A stretch of 64,000 nucleotides of DNA from Qipengyuania marincola (lineage in GTDB: Bacteria > Pseudomonadota > Alphaproteobacteria > Sphingomonadales > Sphingomonadaceae), in NCBI RefSeq assembly GCF_029688625.1, contig NZ_JARULC010000003.1, positions 434,001 to 498,000 on the forward strand, written 5' to 3'. The notes beneath the pieces were generated by a model that saw nothing but the letters and a program-made list of their open reading frames with translations, searched no databases and had not been told where the DNA came from. Below are positions 9,590 through 17,236 of the stretch, in pieces. Each line of letters opens with the position of its first letter. The first letter of the stretch is position 1. Made by a program: the position numbers and the translations under genes.

Positions 9590-10363
9590 TCAGAGGCGTT
9601 CGATCTTCTTGGCGAGATCATCCACCAGATCGACGATCTCGCGCATGGTCGCCTCGTCCAGCTTGCCGGATTTGGCGCGGTTCTTGAGCACGGTTGCGAG
9701 GTTGCCCACGGCGCGGAACATCTCCGGCGTCGCAAAGGCCTTGCCCGATTTGGCGCGGCGCTTGCGCTGGCCCTCGATCCGCTCGCGCAGGTTATCGACC
9801 TCGTCCTTGCGGTCTGCCAATTCGCCGCGTCCCTTCTCGGTGGCACGATAGGCCTTGCGCGGCTCGTCGCCGTCGACTTCGCGGATCAGTCCCTCGTCTT
9901 CCAGCAAGGAGAGCGTGGGATAAACTGTGCCCGGGCTGGGCGAATAATTGCCGCCGGTCATATCCTCGATCGCCTTGATCAACTCGTATCCGTGGCGCGG
10001 TTCCTCGGCAATCAGATGGAGCAGCAGGAGACGCAGCTCGCCGGAGGCGAACATGCGCCGGCGCCGGGAACGGTGCTTCTTGCCGCCCCGACTGGAGCCT
10101 GTACCGAAGGGACCATTGGGGCCGAAAGGGCCGCCAGGCCCGAAAGGACCGTCGGGGCCGAAGGGGCCTTTCGGGCCGAACACGCCCTCGGGCCCGAAGA
10201 AGCCGGAAGCGCTGTAGGTTCTGCTGAACGATCCGTCGCGATCGGGGTCGACATCGACCTCTATATCGACATCGACATCGAAGTCCTCGCCCTCGGGGTG
10301 GTCGGGAATATTGCCTTCGAGGGGTTCGCCCCGGTCGCTGTCACGGTCATGACCACAAGCCAT
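9590..10363 (-). CDS. PadR-family repressor, YqjI-like, with FGPxGP repeat extension
   Basis: The C-terminal two thirds (from about residue 103) is a PadR winged-helix domain: GELRLLLLHLIAEEPRHGYELIKAIEDMTGG, then SPGTVYPTLSLLEDEGL. It closely follows E. coli YqjI (NfeR) and ends in a helical dimerisation region. YqjI has a His/Cys-rich metal-binding N-terminus. Here the roughly 100-residue extension instead has one CGHD near the start, an alternating Asp-Val stretch, and five tandem hexapeptides of type FGPxGP at residues 56-85. An AAAGGAG site precedes the ATG. A perfect palindrome 26 bases upstream suggests autoregulation. It is divergent from rarA. The effector is unknown. Confidence 0.9.
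   Translation of the reverse strand: MACGHDRDSDRGEPLEGNIPDHPEGEDFDVDVDIEVDVDPDRDGSFSRTYSASGFFGPEGVFGPKGPFGPDGPFGPGGPFGPNGPFGTGSSRGGKKHRSRRRRMFASGELRLLLLHLIAEEPRHGYELIKAIEDMTGGNYSPSPGTVYPTLSLLEDEGLIREVDGDEPRKAYRATEKGRGELADRKDEVDNLRERIEGQRKRRAKSGKAFATPEMFRAVGNLATVLKNRAKSGKLDEATMREIVDLVDDLAKKIERL
10103..10198 (-). repeat. 18-nt tandem repeats encoding FGPxGP hexapeptides
   Basis: Five consecutive and one partial 18-base units encode FGPEGV, FGPKGP, FGPDGP, FGPGGP, FGPNGP and FG in the N-terminal extension of the PadR protein. The units differ at the fourth residue and at some third codon positions, so they are not a fresh slippage product. The Gly-Pro periodicity is collagen-like but with a six-residue step, so an extended flexible linker is more likely than a triple helix. 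Confidence 0.85.
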
Positions 10364-10388
10364 ATCTTTTCTCCTTTACGATAGGTCT

Positions 10389-10400
10389 AAGATATATCTT
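10389..10400. promoter_or_regulatory. Palindromic operator candidate for the PadR repressor
   Basis: AAGATATATCTT is a perfect 12-base palindrome 26 bases before the padR-like start codon, in the 98-base divergent region shared with rarA. PadR-family repressors bind AT-rich dyads near their own promoters, and YqjI sites also contain TATATCT-type halves. An operator for autoregulation, possibly also affecting rarA, is inferred. Confidence 0.65.
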
Positions 10401-10461
10401 TCATTCACGCTGACAAGCGGGCGGTGCAAAAGCTCGACCGACGCACTATGTCAGCCGACCA

Positions 10462-11781
10462 ATGGCCGACCTGTTTCCCGATAGCCTGCCCGCCAAGCCT
10501 GCCGATGCCGCGCCCCGCGAAGACGCGCCGTTGGCCGATCGCCTGCGCCCGCGCTCCCTTGCCGAGGTCGTCGGCCAGGACCATTTGACCGGCCCCGAGG
10601 GCGCGATCGGCCGCATGGTCGCTGCCGGCCGCCTGTCCAGCATGATCCTGTGGGGCCCGCCCGGCACCGGGAAGACCACCATCGCGCGGCTGCTCGCCGA
10701 TAGCGTCGGCATGCGTTTCGAAAGCGTCAGCGCGGTGTTCAGCGGCGTGGCCGACCTCAAGAAGGCCTTCGCCGCTGCCGATAAGGCTGCCGAGGCGGGG
10801 CAGAAGACGCTGTTGTTCGTCGACGAGATTCACCGCTTCAATCGCGCGCAGCAGGATGGCTTCTTGCCCTTCGTGGAACGCGGCACGGTGACGCTGGTCG
10901 GCGCGACAACCGAGAACCCGAGCTTCGCGCTCAATGCCGCGCTGCTCAGCCGCGCGCAGGTGCTGATCCTGCAGCGGCTCGACCACGAAGCGCTTGGCGC
11001 GCTGCTCGACAAGGCGGAAGAATTGGAGGGGCCCCTGCCCCTAACCCCCGAGGCGCGCGGCGCGCTAGTTGCGAGCGCGGATGGCGACGGGCGCTTCCTG
11101 CTCAACCAGGCCGAGACGCTCTATAATGCGAAAATCGAAGCGCCGCTCGATCCCGCCGCACTGGGCCAGTTCCTGCAGCGCCGCGTGGCGGTCTACGACA
11201 AGGATCGCGAGGGGCATTACAACCTCATTTCCGCACTCCACAAGGCGGTGCGCGGCAGCGATGTGCAGGCAAGCCTCTATTACCTCGCGCGCATGCTGAC
11301 CGCTGGGGAAGAACCGCGCTTCCTCGCCCGCCGCCTGATCCGCATGGCGGTGGAGGACATCGGCATGGCCGACCCGCAGGCGCTGTTGCAGTGCATGGCG
11401 GCGAAAGATGCTTACGAGTTCCTCGGCAGTCCGGAAGGTGAGCTCGCGCTGGTGCAGGCCTGCGCCTATCTTGCCACCGCGCCCAAATCGAATGCGGTCT
11501 ACAAGGCGCAGAAGGCCTCGTTCAAAAGCGCGAAGGAAACCGGCAGTTTGATGCCGCCCCAGAATATCCTGAATGCGCCGACCAAGCTGATGAAGGAAAT
11601 CGGCTATGGTTCGGGCTATAGCTACGACCACAATTCCGACGAAGGCTTTTCGGGCGATAATTACTGGCCCGAGGAGATGGAGCCGCAGGAATACTACACG
11701 CCAGTCGATCGCGGCTTCGAGCGCGAGGTCAAGAAGCGCCTCGACTATTGGGACAAGCTGCGCCGGGAAAGGCATTCGTGA
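10462..11781 (+). CDS. rarA: Replication-associated recombination protein A (AAA+ ATPase)
   Basis: RarA (MgsA) is a clamp-loader-like AAA+ ATPase that acts at stalled replication forks. The 439 residues contain Walker A GPPGTGKTT (about 65-73), Walker B LLFVDEIHRF, sensor 1 LVGATTENPSF and the C-terminal tetramerisation domain with LARMLTAGEEPRFLARRLIR. An N-terminal MADLFP motif is typical of the family. The stop shares GTGA with the next start, so the two genes are translationally coupled. Confidence 0.96.
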   Translation: MADLFPDSLPAKPADAAPREDAPLADRLRPRSLAEVVGQDHLTGPEGAIGRMVAAGRLSSMILWGPPGTGKTTIARLLADSVGMRFESVSAVFSGVADLKKAFAAADKAAEAGQKTLLFVDEIHRFNRAQQDGFLPFVERGTVTLVGATTENPSFALNAALLSRAQVLILQRLDHEALGALLDKAEELEGPLPLTPEARGALVASADGDGRFLLNQAETLYNAKIEAPLDPAALGQFLQRRVAVYDKDREGHYNLISALHKAVRGSDVQASLYYLARMLTAGEEPRFLARRLIRMAVEDIGMADPQALLQCMAAKDAYEFLGSPEGELALVQACAYLATAPKSNAVYKAQKASFKSAKETGSLMPPQNILNAPTKLMKEIGYGSGYSYDHNSDEGFSGDNYWPEEMEPQEYYTPVDRGFEREVKKRLDYWDKLRRERHS

Positions 11782-12653
11782 CACGCAGGTTCGATAATTT
11801 CCTCGCCATCGACTGGTCGGGCGCGAAGGGCCGCAAGCACAAGGGTATCGCGCTTGCGGTGGCCAGGGCAGACGGTGGTGCACCGGTACTTATCGACCAT
11901 CGCTGGAGCCGCGAGGAAGTGCTCACCGTGCTGCGCGAGGACCTGCCGCCGAACACGCTCGTCGGCCTGGATCTCGGCATCGGCTTGCCGCATGTCGATT
12001 GCGGCGCATATTTCCCGAAGAACGATGTCTCCCTGCCCAATGCACCGGCGCTATGGGCGCTGATCGACGATATCTGCCGCAAGGACGAGCATCTCGGCGT
12101 GCAGTCCTTCGTCGGGCATCACCAGTATGCGCCGTACTTCCGCAATGGCGCGGACACAGGCGCGCATTTCGGTTGCGACGATGCAGTCCATGGCCGCGGA
12201 CGCTTTCGCGTCACCGAACATGCGCAGGCGGCGATGGGCTGCAAACCCTATTCGAACTTCAACCTCGTTGGCGCGGCGCAGGTCGGCAAGTCGAGCCTTA
12301 CGGGCATGCGGATGCTGCACCATTTGCGCGGCCTGCTGCCGGTCTGGCCGATCGACCCGCTGCCGCGCAAAGGCTCGGTTATCGTCGAGATTTACACCAG
12401 CCTCGCCGCGATGGAGGCGGGGCGCAGCGCGGCGCGCGCCAAGATGCGCAGCCACGAGGACTTGAACCAGGCGTTGTCGGCTCTCGGCTGCGCCCCCGTG
12501 TCGGGCAAAGGGCCGATCGACGATCACTCCTCCGACGCGCTGCTCACCGCGGCCTGGTTGCGGAAGGTCGCAAGCGAGAAGCGACGGTGGCACCCCGATG
12601 CGATGACAGCGCAAATCGCGCGCACGGAAGGCTGGACTTTCGGCGCGATATGA
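11778..12653 (+). CDS. RNase H-fold-like hypothetical protein coupled to rarA
   Basis: This 291-residue protein of unknown function starts at a GTG that overlaps the rarA stop by four bases, with GGGAAAGG upstream. The arrangement of acidic residues resembles RNase H-fold families such as DUF429: FLAIDWSGAKG near the N-terminus, LVGLDLGIGLPHVD in the middle, an EIYTSLAAMEAGR strand, and DDHSSDALLTAAW near the C-terminus. That suggests a metal-dependent nuclease-like or nucleotide-binding fold, by inference only. Coupling to rarA hints at DNA maintenance. No signal peptide or membrane segment is seen. Confidence 0.7.
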   Translation: MTRRFDNFLAIDWSGAKGRKHKGIALAVARADGGAPVLIDHRWSREEVLTVLREDLPPNTLVGLDLGIGLPHVDCGAYFPKNDVSLPNAPALWALIDDICRKDEHLGVQSFVGHHQYAPYFRNGADTGAHFGCDDAVHGRGRFRVTEHAQAAMGCKPYSNFNLVGAAQVGKSSLTGMRMLHHLRGLLPVWPIDPLPRKGSVIVEIYTSLAAMEAGRSAARAKMRSHEDLNQALSALGCAPVSGKGPIDDHSSDALLTAAWLRKVASEKRRWHPDAMTAQIARTEGWTFGAI

Positions 12654-12688
12654 CGCAGTGGCGCGCCACGTTCCGACGCTCTTTTGCA

Positions 12689-12729
12689 GCTTCGTGGTCT
12701 TCGGGGTCATCGCCCCCAAGCAGCGAAGC
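12689..12729 (+). other. Imperfect hairpin upstream of tRNA-Thr
   Basis: GCTTCG at 12689-12694 pairs with CGAAGC at 12724-12729, and inside it GGGG pairs with CCCC across a short loop with two mismatches. It lies between the stop of the rarA-coupled gene and tRNA-Thr. No T-run follows, so it is only a weak terminator or processing candidate. Confidence 0.35.
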
Positions 12730-12748
12730 GGCAGGGCAAACAGGATAC

Positions 12749-12824
<76 letters not shown>

Positions 12825-13030
12825 CTTTTTGTGGGACGTCACTGAAACTTGGACAATTTCCAAGTTCTTTGGACAATTCCATGCGTGAAGACAGGCGCAG
12901 TTCGAGAGATCTGTAACTGCTTTGCGCCCCAAATACGTACGCTCGATCGACCGAAGACGCTTCCCGAAAGCCGCCAAACAGCGGCTTCCTGCGTTGACGC
13001 CTGAGGCAACGACATGATGTGGGTGCAAAG
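12825..13030. other. Non-coding border with repeat copy A
   Basis: No convincing gene is seen. The first 52 bases after the tRNA hold a T5 run, then repeat copy A at 12831-12876: GTGGGACGTCACTGAA, ACTTGGACAA, TTTCCAA, five bases, TTGGACAA. Both blocks recur inverted at 32504-32584. TTGGACAATT itself occurs twice in tandem (12850-12859 and 12869-12878), as integrase-binding arms often do. The rest shows no structure that I recognise. Confidence 0.6.
12831..12876 (+). repeat. Inverted two-block repeat, left copy (A)
   Basis: Bases 12831-12853 match the reverse complement of 32562-32584 at 22 of 23 positions, starting GTGGGACGTCACTGAA. Bases 12857-12876 read TTTCCAA-N5-TTGGACAA, the exact complement pattern of 32504-32523. 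The left copy starts six bases after the tRNA-Thr CCA end. Confidence 0.8.
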
Positions 13031-13353
13031 CTAGCTCTGTGCGCCTCGAGGTGCTGCTTCTGCCAGCAGCAAGGTTCCGATCAGGCCAGCCTTGCCTCCA
13101 AGCGCGGAAGACATGATTTTGTGGTTCTTTCGGCGGGGGAAATATTCTGCGCCCGATCCACCACCTTCTCCAGCAGGCCCGGTGTTTTCATGACCCCTCC
13201 GCCCAGCACGATTATCTCCGTCGCCATCGAAGCAGAGATACTGTGACACATCTGGGCGAGATAACCCGCCACGAGATCCCGGGCTTCGTGGTTTGCGGGA
13301 AGGTCGGAAAGTGTCGAGCCCCAGCGCTCAAGGATGGCCGGCCCCCGCATCAA
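13031..13353 (-). pseudogene. C-terminal remnant of a ROK-family sugar kinase, frameshifted
   Basis: The reverse strand reads LVAGYLAQMCHSISASMATEIIVLGGGVMKTPGLLEKVVDRA in one frame and KIMSSALGGKAGLIGTLLLAEAA in another. Together these are the C-terminal third of a ROK-family kinase (fructokinase/glucokinase type, with the ATP-site GGGVMKTP and the terminal ALGxxxGLIGALLLA). The frame changes at about 13120-13150, and the N-terminal two thirds is missing. It is a decayed fragment next to the tRNA and probably marks a rearrangement at the island border. Confidence 0.75.
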
Positions 13354-13527
13354 ATTTGCGTTCGGAATGTCGGACTAACCGATGTCAGTTCCGGCTCGGC
13401 AATGGTGATAACCCGTTGATGACCGAAGCGATCCTGAATCTGTCCAAACATCAGTGATCGCTGGCGCCAGGTAAGGCGACGCCCGCCTTCACCTCGCGCC
13501 GCCACCGTTTGGTCATCACGAGGGCAT
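13354..13527. other. No gene recognised
   Basis: This stretch separates the ROK remnant from the next operon. A short reverse-strand open frame runs through it but has no recognisable similarity, and the missing part of the kinase is not present. The promoter of the 13528 operon should lie here; no consensus site was identified. Confidence 0.4.
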
Positions 13528-13767
13528 ATGTTTACGCAGCTTAATCCGCCTATGCCGGTGACGGTACTCGACAAAGGGAACGGCCTTGCGTTTGCCGTCA
13601 TCGACTACGGGCTGGAACACAACCTCATCTGGGTCACGGCGCTCGATAACTCGGGCGAAATCTGGTGCGCTCCGAACCCCAAGGTCAGGGTGCAAGCCAA
13701 CTGGACGGCAGGCCGGATAAAGGATGAAGACTTTCATGCTTCCGGCAAAGCGGATTCACCCGCATGA
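13528..13767 (+). CDS. Small conserved hypothetical protein
   Basis: This 79-residue protein beginning MFTQLNPPMPVTVLDKGNG has a compact beta-rich core (AFAVIDYGLEHNLIWVTALDNSGEIWCAPNPKVR). It resembles short hypotheticals that I associate with alphaproteobacterial genomes and prophages; its function is unknown. ACGAGGG precedes the ATG. Its stop overlaps the next ATG as ATGA, so it appears to be the first gene of a coupled set with the GntA-like gene. Confidence 0.7.
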   Translation: MFTQLNPPMPVTVLDKGNGLAFAVIDYGLEHNLIWVTALDNSGEIWCAPNPKVRVQANWTAGRIKDEDFHASGKADSPA

Positions 13768-14465
13768 AGTCTGGAATGCTCGCTGTTGAAAGTCGGCTTA
13801 CTGGTCGCCTTGCGGAAGAGTTCAAAGCGCATATCGCTATGGCCTCTTTTCCTTGCGTCGGTGCGAAGTCGGCACTTGCGAAGGGCCTTCTGGAAATCGT
13901 GATCGCTTTCGATATGCGAAGCGCCTGGGACGATCTGCGCATACATGATCGGCTCATAGGGTGGGCGCAAACCTATCGTGACGATCCGGAAGGCTTACGG
14001 AGCCTGGCTGTCATCTTCTCACAACCGTCGAGCCTCGACGAGAATGAGTTTGAGCAGCTGCTGTGGGAGCGACTGCAGTCGTTTGCCGAAAAGGACAATT
14101 GGCTCGGCCAGCCATACGATCCGGCGGTCAGTGCCGATCCAGACGATCCGCACTTCTCGCTGAGCTTCGGAGGACAGGCCTATTTCGTCGTCGGCCTTCA
14201 TTCCGCAGCCTCCAGACCAGCTCGACGGTTCTCGCATCCCGTGATGGTTTTCAACCTGCACGACCAGTTCGAACAGTTGCGCGCGGGCGGTCGATACGAA
14301 CGGATGCGCGAGGCCATCCTGGAGCGCGACAGACAGCTGGCCGGCGACATAAACCCGATGCTGGCGCGTCACGGCGAAAGCAGCGAGGCGCGGCAGTACA
14401 GCGGTCGAATGGTCGGCGAAGATTGGGAGTGCCCTTTCCGCGATCCGAGATTGGAGAGAGAATGA
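13764..14465 (+). CDS. YqcI/YcgG family protein, GntA-like heme N-hydroxylase
   Basis: This 233-residue protein carries the family hallmarks: MASFPCVGAKSALAKG near residue 27, ELLWERLQ, DPDDPHFSLSFGGQAYFVVGLHSAASRPARRFSHP, VFNLHDQFEQLRAGGRYERM, and NPMLARHGESSEARQYSGR at the end. The family includes GntA, the heme-dependent enzyme that N-hydroxylates a guanidino amino acid in guanitoxin synthesis; other members have unknown substrates. Its start overlaps the upstream stop, and its stop overlaps the DUF1989 start, both as ATGA. A role on an arginine-like or guanidino substrate is inferred from family and neighbour. Confidence 0.85.
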   Translation: MKSGMLAVESRLTGRLAEEFKAHIAMASFPCVGAKSALAKGLLEIVIAFDMRSAWDDLRIHDRLIGWAQTYRDDPEGLRSLAVIFSQPSSLDENEFEQLLWERLQSFAEKDNWLGQPYDPAVSADPDDPHFSLSFGGQAYFVVGLHSAASRPARRFSHPVMVFNLHDQFEQLRAGGRYERMREAILERDRQLAGDINPMLARHGESSEARQYSGRMVGEDWECPFRDPRLERE

Positions 14466-15049
14466 ATCGCATCGAACCACGCACCGGCGTCGCCTTCACC
14501 ATGCGCCGCGGGGCGACCCTCACGGTTCGCGATCCGTACGGTCAGCAAGTCTCCGACCTTGTCGCCTACAACTCCGATGACGTACGGGAGGTCATCTCCA
14601 ATGGACGAACCTTCGATTATGAAGAGACCATCCATTTAGGCTGGGGTAATCGCCTGTGGTCGAACCGCTCCAACCCCATGCTCACAATCACCGACGATAC
14701 CGCGCAATGCCATGATTTTCTGCTGACGCCGTGTTCGGAGCAAACCTTTCAGCATTTCTATCCGGACAAGCCGGTCCATCGCGGCTGTTTTGGCAATCTG
14801 GCGGAGGCGCTCGAGCCGTATGGCATCGGTCCCGATGATATTCCCACCGCGTTCAACATTTTCATGAATGTGCCCGTGGATGGCCAGAGCGGATTACTCG
14901 CAGTGAAGCCGCCCAGATCCAAGGCTGGTGACAAAATTCAGCTGCGTGCGGAGATGGATTTGATCATCGGTCTGACCGCGTGCTCCGCCTACGATTCAAA
15001 TGGTGGGTCATTCAAACCAATTGATTATTCGGTGAGCGAAGTTGACTGA
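14462..15049 (+). CDS. DUF1989 / urea-carboxylase-associated family protein
   Basis: This 195-residue DUF1989 protein contains RRGATLTVRDPYGQQVSDLVAYN, then AQCHDFLLTPCS, a third Cys in VHRGCFGN, FNIFMNVPVDGQSG, and LTACSAYDSNGG near the end. The spaced cysteines fit the metal site of the family. Characterised members are the carboxyguanidine deiminase subunits (formerly urea-carboxylase-associated proteins), so chemistry on a guanidine-derived compound is plausible. No urea carboxylase or allophanate hydrolase is nearby. It is coupled to the GntA-like gene by ATGA. Confidence 0.87.
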   Translation: MNRIEPRTGVAFTMRRGATLTVRDPYGQQVSDLVAYNSDDVREVISNGRTFDYEETIHLGWGNRLWSNRSNPMLTITDDTAQCHDFLLTPCSEQTFQHFYPDKPVHRGCFGNLAEALEPYGIGPDDIPTAFNIFMNVPVDGQSGLLAVKPPRSKAGDKIQLRAEMDLIIGLTACSAYDSNGGSFKPIDYSVSEVD

Positions 15050-15587
15050 AACCCCGAATATCTGGTCGAATTGGGAGCGGGTCGTGGAGATTTCCGCGAA
15101 CGCGCTTCTGTTCTACATTCTCATCATCGTCATGGTCCGGGTCGTCGGGAAAAGGACCACCAGCGAATTCAACAATTTCGACTGGATCATCAACGTCGCC
15201 GTGGGAAGCCTGGCGGCAAGCGGAATTCTGCTACGCAACGTGGCAAGTGTCGATGCGATCGCAGCCATCGTAGTTCTCGCCGCCTGCCAGTTCGTCACCA
15301 CGAAACTAGTGATGCGGAGTGATGATGTCGCCGATGTCGTTAAGGCGGAGCCGACCTTGCTAACCCACAAGGGCGAGTACCTGCGGGACGCGATGGCGCG
15401 AACGCGGATCTCGGAAGAGGAGATAAAGACTGCCCTGCGCGCTGCCGGGATCACAGCTAATTCCGATGCCAATTGGGTTGTCCTGGAAACGAACGGCACC
15501 ATGTCCGTCATACCGCGACAAGATGTCCAATGGGGTGACGCCGATGCTCTATCAGACGTCAATTGCCCCGACGGACTGGAAGGTTAG
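15042..15587 (+). CDS. DUF421 (YetF-like) membrane protein
   Basis: This 181-residue protein has three N-terminal membrane helices (about residues 17-37, 48-68 and 70-88) followed by a soluble DUF421 domain (RDAMARTRISEEEIKTALRAAGI, WVVLETNGTMSVIP). The family is common and its function is not known. The start is a TTG at 15042, which overlaps the DUF1989 stop by eight bases; GAGCGAAG lies upstream. Its stop shares TTAG with the stop of the convergent regulator gene. Confidence 0.82.
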   Translation: MTETPNIWSNWERVVEISANALLFYILIIVMVRVVGKRTTSEFNNFDWIINVAVGSLAASGILLRNVASVDAIAAIVVLAACQFVTTKLVMRSDDVADVVKAEPTLLTHKGEYLRDAMARTRISEEEIKTALRAAGITANSDANWVVLETNGTMSVIPRQDVQWGDADALSDVNCPDGLEG

Positions 15588-16357
15588 TCCCAATCTTCCT
15601 TCACCTTCAGCGGGCCATCACCATAGAGATAGTCCGGATCAAACTGGGCGTACTCCTTCAACGCGTCCCAATCGCTGGTGTACAGGTCGCCCCTGCGAAT
15701 TTCCGCAATTCCAAGTTCGCGAAGTTTCCCTACGGCGCGGTTGGCATGGATCGCACTAACCCCGCACATGTCAGCCATATCGAACTGGGTAAATGGGGTA
15801 CGCAAAGCGCGGGTGACGCTGCGGCCAATCAGATCGAGACGTGTGTGCAGCTCTGCATAAAGATGCGCGATGCGCCGAGGCGCGTCCAGCTGTTCGAGGG
15901 TCTGGATCCATTTGCGATGGATTGCAGCATCGAGCAGCGTGGCGAACCACATCGCTCGGGCAACACCCGGCCGATCCCGCATGACCCGGCGAAGCGTGTC
16001 ATGGCTGACGCAGCCGACTTTCACGCGTCCGGCAGCATCGACGTTATGGTCGAGCCGCTTCAAAGCAAATCCATGCAAGTCGACAAAATCGCCCGGGACA
16101 TGCACGCCCGTAATGAAACGCTTGTCCTTAGTCTCGATAGTACGAAAGATGTAACCTTCGATGAGGATCGTACTGCGATCGGTCCTGACACCCCGTTCGA
16201 GCAGGCGCGTGCCGTCCTCGTGCTCTTCCACGCTCTCGACGAGTTCTTCGATGTAGTTCAAATCATCGAGACTAAGATTTCGTCGCAACCTGCCAGCGAG
16301 AAAATCGCCGGTGAGGGGGAGGCGACCGAGCTCGATGTCTCCAGTCTTTGCATCCAT
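15584..16357 (-). CDS. Crp/Fnr-family regulator, copy 1
   Basis: This 257-residue protein has an N-terminal cyclic-nucleotide-binding-like sensor (VHVPGDFVDLHGFALKRLDH) and a C-terminal winged helix (TPFTQFDMADMCGVSAIHANRAVGKLRELGI). It is clearly paralogous to the regulator at 17233-17994, with near-identical blocks across the sensor and helix-turn-helix. The N-terminal cysteine cluster of oxygen-sensing FNR is absent, so the ligand is unknown. It lies just after the sulfotransferase gene on the same strand. A 16-base element 39 bases before its start recurs in front of the paralogue. Confidence 0.88.
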   Translation of the reverse strand: MDAKTGDIELGRLPLTGDFLAGRLRRNLSLDDLNYIEELVESVEEHEDGTRLLERGVRTDRSTILIEGYIFRTIETKDKRFITGVHVPGDFVDLHGFALKRLDHNVDAAGRVKVGCVSHDTLRRVMRDRPGVARAMWFATLLDAAIHRKWIQTLEQLDAPRRIAHLYAELHTRLDLIGRSVTRALRTPFTQFDMADMCGVSAIHANRAVGKLRELGIAEIRRGDLYTSDWDALKEYAQFDPDYLYGDGPLKVKEDWD

Positions 16358-16390
16358 GACGCGCGGTTAAGCAAAGGTGCGGAAATGCGT

Positions 16391-17236
16391 CTATTGACGG
16401 ATGTTAGCTTTCTGTTCTTTTTGCTCAGAAGGCTCGGATTTTATGAACCGTTCGGACTTCGTGGCGCTTGCGACCGCCTCGCGGATATCCCGCAAGGGGT
16501 GCCGACATATCGGCTCGAAAGGGTCACATTGGCCGCCGGCTCGATAGCCCCACTTCTGCATCCGTGCTGCTAGCTCTTCGTCCAAGTCGGCTGATACACG
16601 ATAGCGGCGATTACCATCCATGATCTTGAGCCCGGTGGGCTGATCGTCAAGCGACAGGAACGCGAATAACGACCGCCGCACCCTGCCCGCATCGGCGACC
16701 AGATCTTCATATCTGATCACGAGCGCCGAATGTAGATAGGCAAGGTCTGTCGCCATAAGGTCATAGGCATCGAGCGCGTACCGAACGAGCTCCTGCGGAT
16801 CGGTATCGACCCATTTGGAGAGTGCAGCTGCCATGACCTGCGGATGGCGCAGGATCACGATAAATTGCGACGTAGGAAACAGCTGCTGATACAGTCTCAT
16901 CCTCGTCAGGTTGACAGGCGACTTTTCGATCCACCACGGCTTCTCCGGCGCGAACCAAGAACGCCAATCGGTGAGCAGACGCTCCTTCGTCTCGAGCGTG
17001 TTGTATGCGGAAGACTCTGTATAATGCTCCTCGGGGGCGGTGGCGTAATGACCTGGTCGACCATGAAGGGCCGTATGCGGAATCGCCCCTTGGAGATAGC
17101 ACCCCTCGTTTTCCGGTGCTGGCGAAGCCGAAATTGCGGAAACTTGCGGGTGCGATCCGATAATCCGTGCGATTAGCGAGGTTCCCGTGCGGTGGAGTCC
17201 TGCGACAAAGATGAACCTGTTATTCAAAGGGTTCAC
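16391..17236 (-). CDS. Sulfotransferase family protein
   Basis: This 281-residue PAPS-dependent sulfotransferase transfers sulfate to a hydroxyl, usually of a sugar, lipid or peptide. The 5'-phosphosulfate loop LHRTGTSLIARIIGSHP is at about 14-30, IEKSPVNLTRM follows, and the 3'-phosphate motif VILRHPQVMAAALSKW is near residue 130. A GTG start overlaps the stop of the upstream Crp/Fnr gene as GTGA, so it is probably under that operon's control. The acceptor is unknown; the nearby glycosyltransferases make a carbohydrate acceptor attractive, as inference. Confidence 0.86.
   Translation of the reverse strand: MNPLNNRFIFVAGLHRTGTSLIARIIGSHPQVSAISASPAPENEGCYLQGAIPHTALHGRPGHYATAPEEHYTESSAYNTLETKERLLTDWRSWFAPEKPWWIEKSPVNLTRMRLYQQLFPTSQFIVILRHPQVMAAALSKWVDTDPQELVRYALDAYDLMATDLAYLHSALVIRYEDLVADAGRVRRSLFAFLSLDDQPTGLKIMDGNRRYRVSADLDEELAARMQKWGYRAGGQCDPFEPICRHPLRDIREAVASATKSERFIKSEPSEQKEQKANIRQ
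16396..16411 (-). promoter_or_regulatory. 16-base element before Crp/Fnr copy 1
   Basis: On the plus strand GACGGATGTTAGCTTT lies 39 bases upstream of the copy 1 start, inside the last codons of the sulfotransferase gene. The same 16-mer with one change is at 18050-18065, 56 bases before copy 2. Shared position relative to paralogous genes suggests a common regulatory site or inherited duplication sequence. Confidence 0.5.
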
